Assembly: GCF_006874465.1 (NCBI RefSeq)
Contig: NZ_VIRL01000001.1
Location: 1-64,000 of the forward strand
Origin: Microbispora bryophytorum
GTDB taxonomy: Bacteria; Actinomycetota; Actinomycetes; Streptosporangiales; Streptosporangiaceae
Direction: 5' to 3'
Length of the DNA: 64,000 nucleotides
Part shown: positions 63,534-64,000 of the stretch, in pieces
Position numbering within the stretch: position 1 is the first letter of the stretch
Layout: the number at the start of each line of letters is the position of its first letter
Program-made: the position numbers and the translations under genes
The notes under the pieces: model-generated
What the model was told of the DNA's origin: nothing
Seen by the model: only the letters and a program-made list of their open reading frames with translations
Database searches by the model: none

Positions 63534-64000
63534 GCGCTGCGTTGTCGGCTTCGCGGCGGGCGGCCTCCTCCCAGTGGGGGGAGCCGACCTGCCGGGCGAC
63601 CTCGGCGGCCCGCAGGTAGTGGGCCTCGGCGTCGCCGGGCCGGCCCAGGAACGCCGCCAGGTCGCCGAGCGTGTGCGCGACCGGCCCGAGGGTGACCGAG
63701 CCCGAGTGCAGGCCGGCCAGCTCGCCGTCGGACGACAGCAGCAGGCGGTAGCACTCCTCGGCCGCCGCCCGGTGACCGAACGCGATCGCGTTGTCCGCGC
63801 GCAGGGACATGAACACGAGCCAGTAGTAGTCGCGGCGGGGGACGCGCGCGGAGGCCCACGCCACGCGGGCCTCCTCCAGGCGGCCGGCCCCGGCGAGCGC
63901 CCGCGTGTACAACTCTGCGACGTCCTGCGGCAGGCGCTCCCACAGGGCGGCGAGCTCCTCCACCGACTCGTGGACCCGCCCCGCCGCCAGTTTGACCACG
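63514..64000 (-). CDS. C-terminal part of a TPR-type regulator, incomplete
   Basis: About 161 residues are visible; the frame runs off the right edge. Helix-turn-helix repeats such as ELAALWERLPQDVAELYTRALAGAGRLEEARVAWASAR, HRAAAEECYRLLLS and LGRPGDAEAHYLRAAEVARQVGSPHWEEAARR are TPRs of the kind found at the end of SARP/AfsR-like or LuxR-type transcriptional regulators. The DNA-binding domain lies outside the window, so identity is open. It overlaps the hemerythrin gene by 20 bp. Confidence 0.65.
   Translation of the reverse strand, partial: VVKLAAGRVHESVEELAALWERLPQDVAELYTRALAGAGRLEEARVAWASARVPRRDYYWLVFMSLRADNAIAFGHRAAAEECYRLLLSSDGELAGLHSGSVTLGPVAHTLGDLAAFLGRPGDAEAHYLRAAEVARQVGSPHWEEAARREADNAALTRRRR

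Noticed and set aside
1-64000. CRISPR arrays, insertion sequences and prophage
   Set aside because: No repeat-spacer pattern, transposase, integrase or phage structural gene was found. DUF222-HNH genes are noted separately because their mobility is unproven.

Overview
The window is high-GC DNA with strong third-position G/C bias, many GTG starts and dense operons joined by ATGA or GTGA overlaps. Together with a GlnII-type glutamine synthetase, an F420-dependent LLM-family oxidoreductase, a DUF574/SAV2177-like methyltransferase, a large LAL-type LuxR regulator, an IdeR/DmdR iron box and two DUF222-HNH proteins, this points to a filamentous actinomycete. Streptosporangiaceae or a relative is the likely group, but this is inferred from gene content, not measured. 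It looks like ordinary chromosome: there is no replicon, phage, CRISPR array or recognisable transposase.

Layout. 1-13.8 kb holds the end of a glycosidase, a reductase / NmrA / patatin group, a VOC protein, two secreted proteins, the first 2.7 kb DUF222-HNH gene (A, minus strand), membrane proteins and a LacI regulator. 13.8-21 kb holds a two-component system, a HypA nickel chaperone with an unknown partner, and a three-gene operon of SpoIIE phosphatase, cobalamin-binding protein and STAS protein. 21-35.8 kb is metabolic: TauE, LLM oxidoreductase, sulfite-oxidase-like enzyme, dehydrogenases, a Zur/Fur-box Zn/Mn ABC importer, glutamine synthetase, a DJ-1-type protein and a PfkB-like protein lacking its catalytic Asp. 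36.3-39.0 kb carries the second DUF222-HNH gene (B, plus strand), inverted relative to A. 39-44 kb appears to serve methylated-amine or choline-type metabolism (dimethylglycine-dehydrogenase-like enzyme, choline-kinase-like phosphotransferase, APC permease).

44-64 kb holds lipB, a PspC protein, an iron-siderophore ABC operon behind a clear iron box, a short Rho paralogue with a long leader, a deoC/aldehyde dehydrogenase catabolic group, a 958-residue LAL regulator, a TMEM165/GDT1 Mn exporter behind a yybP-ykoY riboswitch with a visible terminator switch, murB, two MaoC/HadA-HadB-like dehydratases, rpmG, tRNA-Met, tRNA-Thr, hypothetical proteins, a hemerythrin protein and the end of a TPR-type regulator.

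The strongest candidate for an undescribed system is the operon at 17920-20889. Its cobalamin-binding protein has the W-x9-EH motif of CarH/LitR B12 photoreceptors and an E-x-H where the lower cobalt ligand is expected. It sits between an apparently active SpoIIE/PP2C phosphatase and an anti-sigma-factor antagonist. The simplest reading is a B12-based, possibly light-sensing, input to an anti-sigma partner switch. Also notable are the Rho paralogue that lacks the usual RNA-contact aromatics, and the DUF222-HNH pair, whose cores are almost identical while their flanks have diverged.
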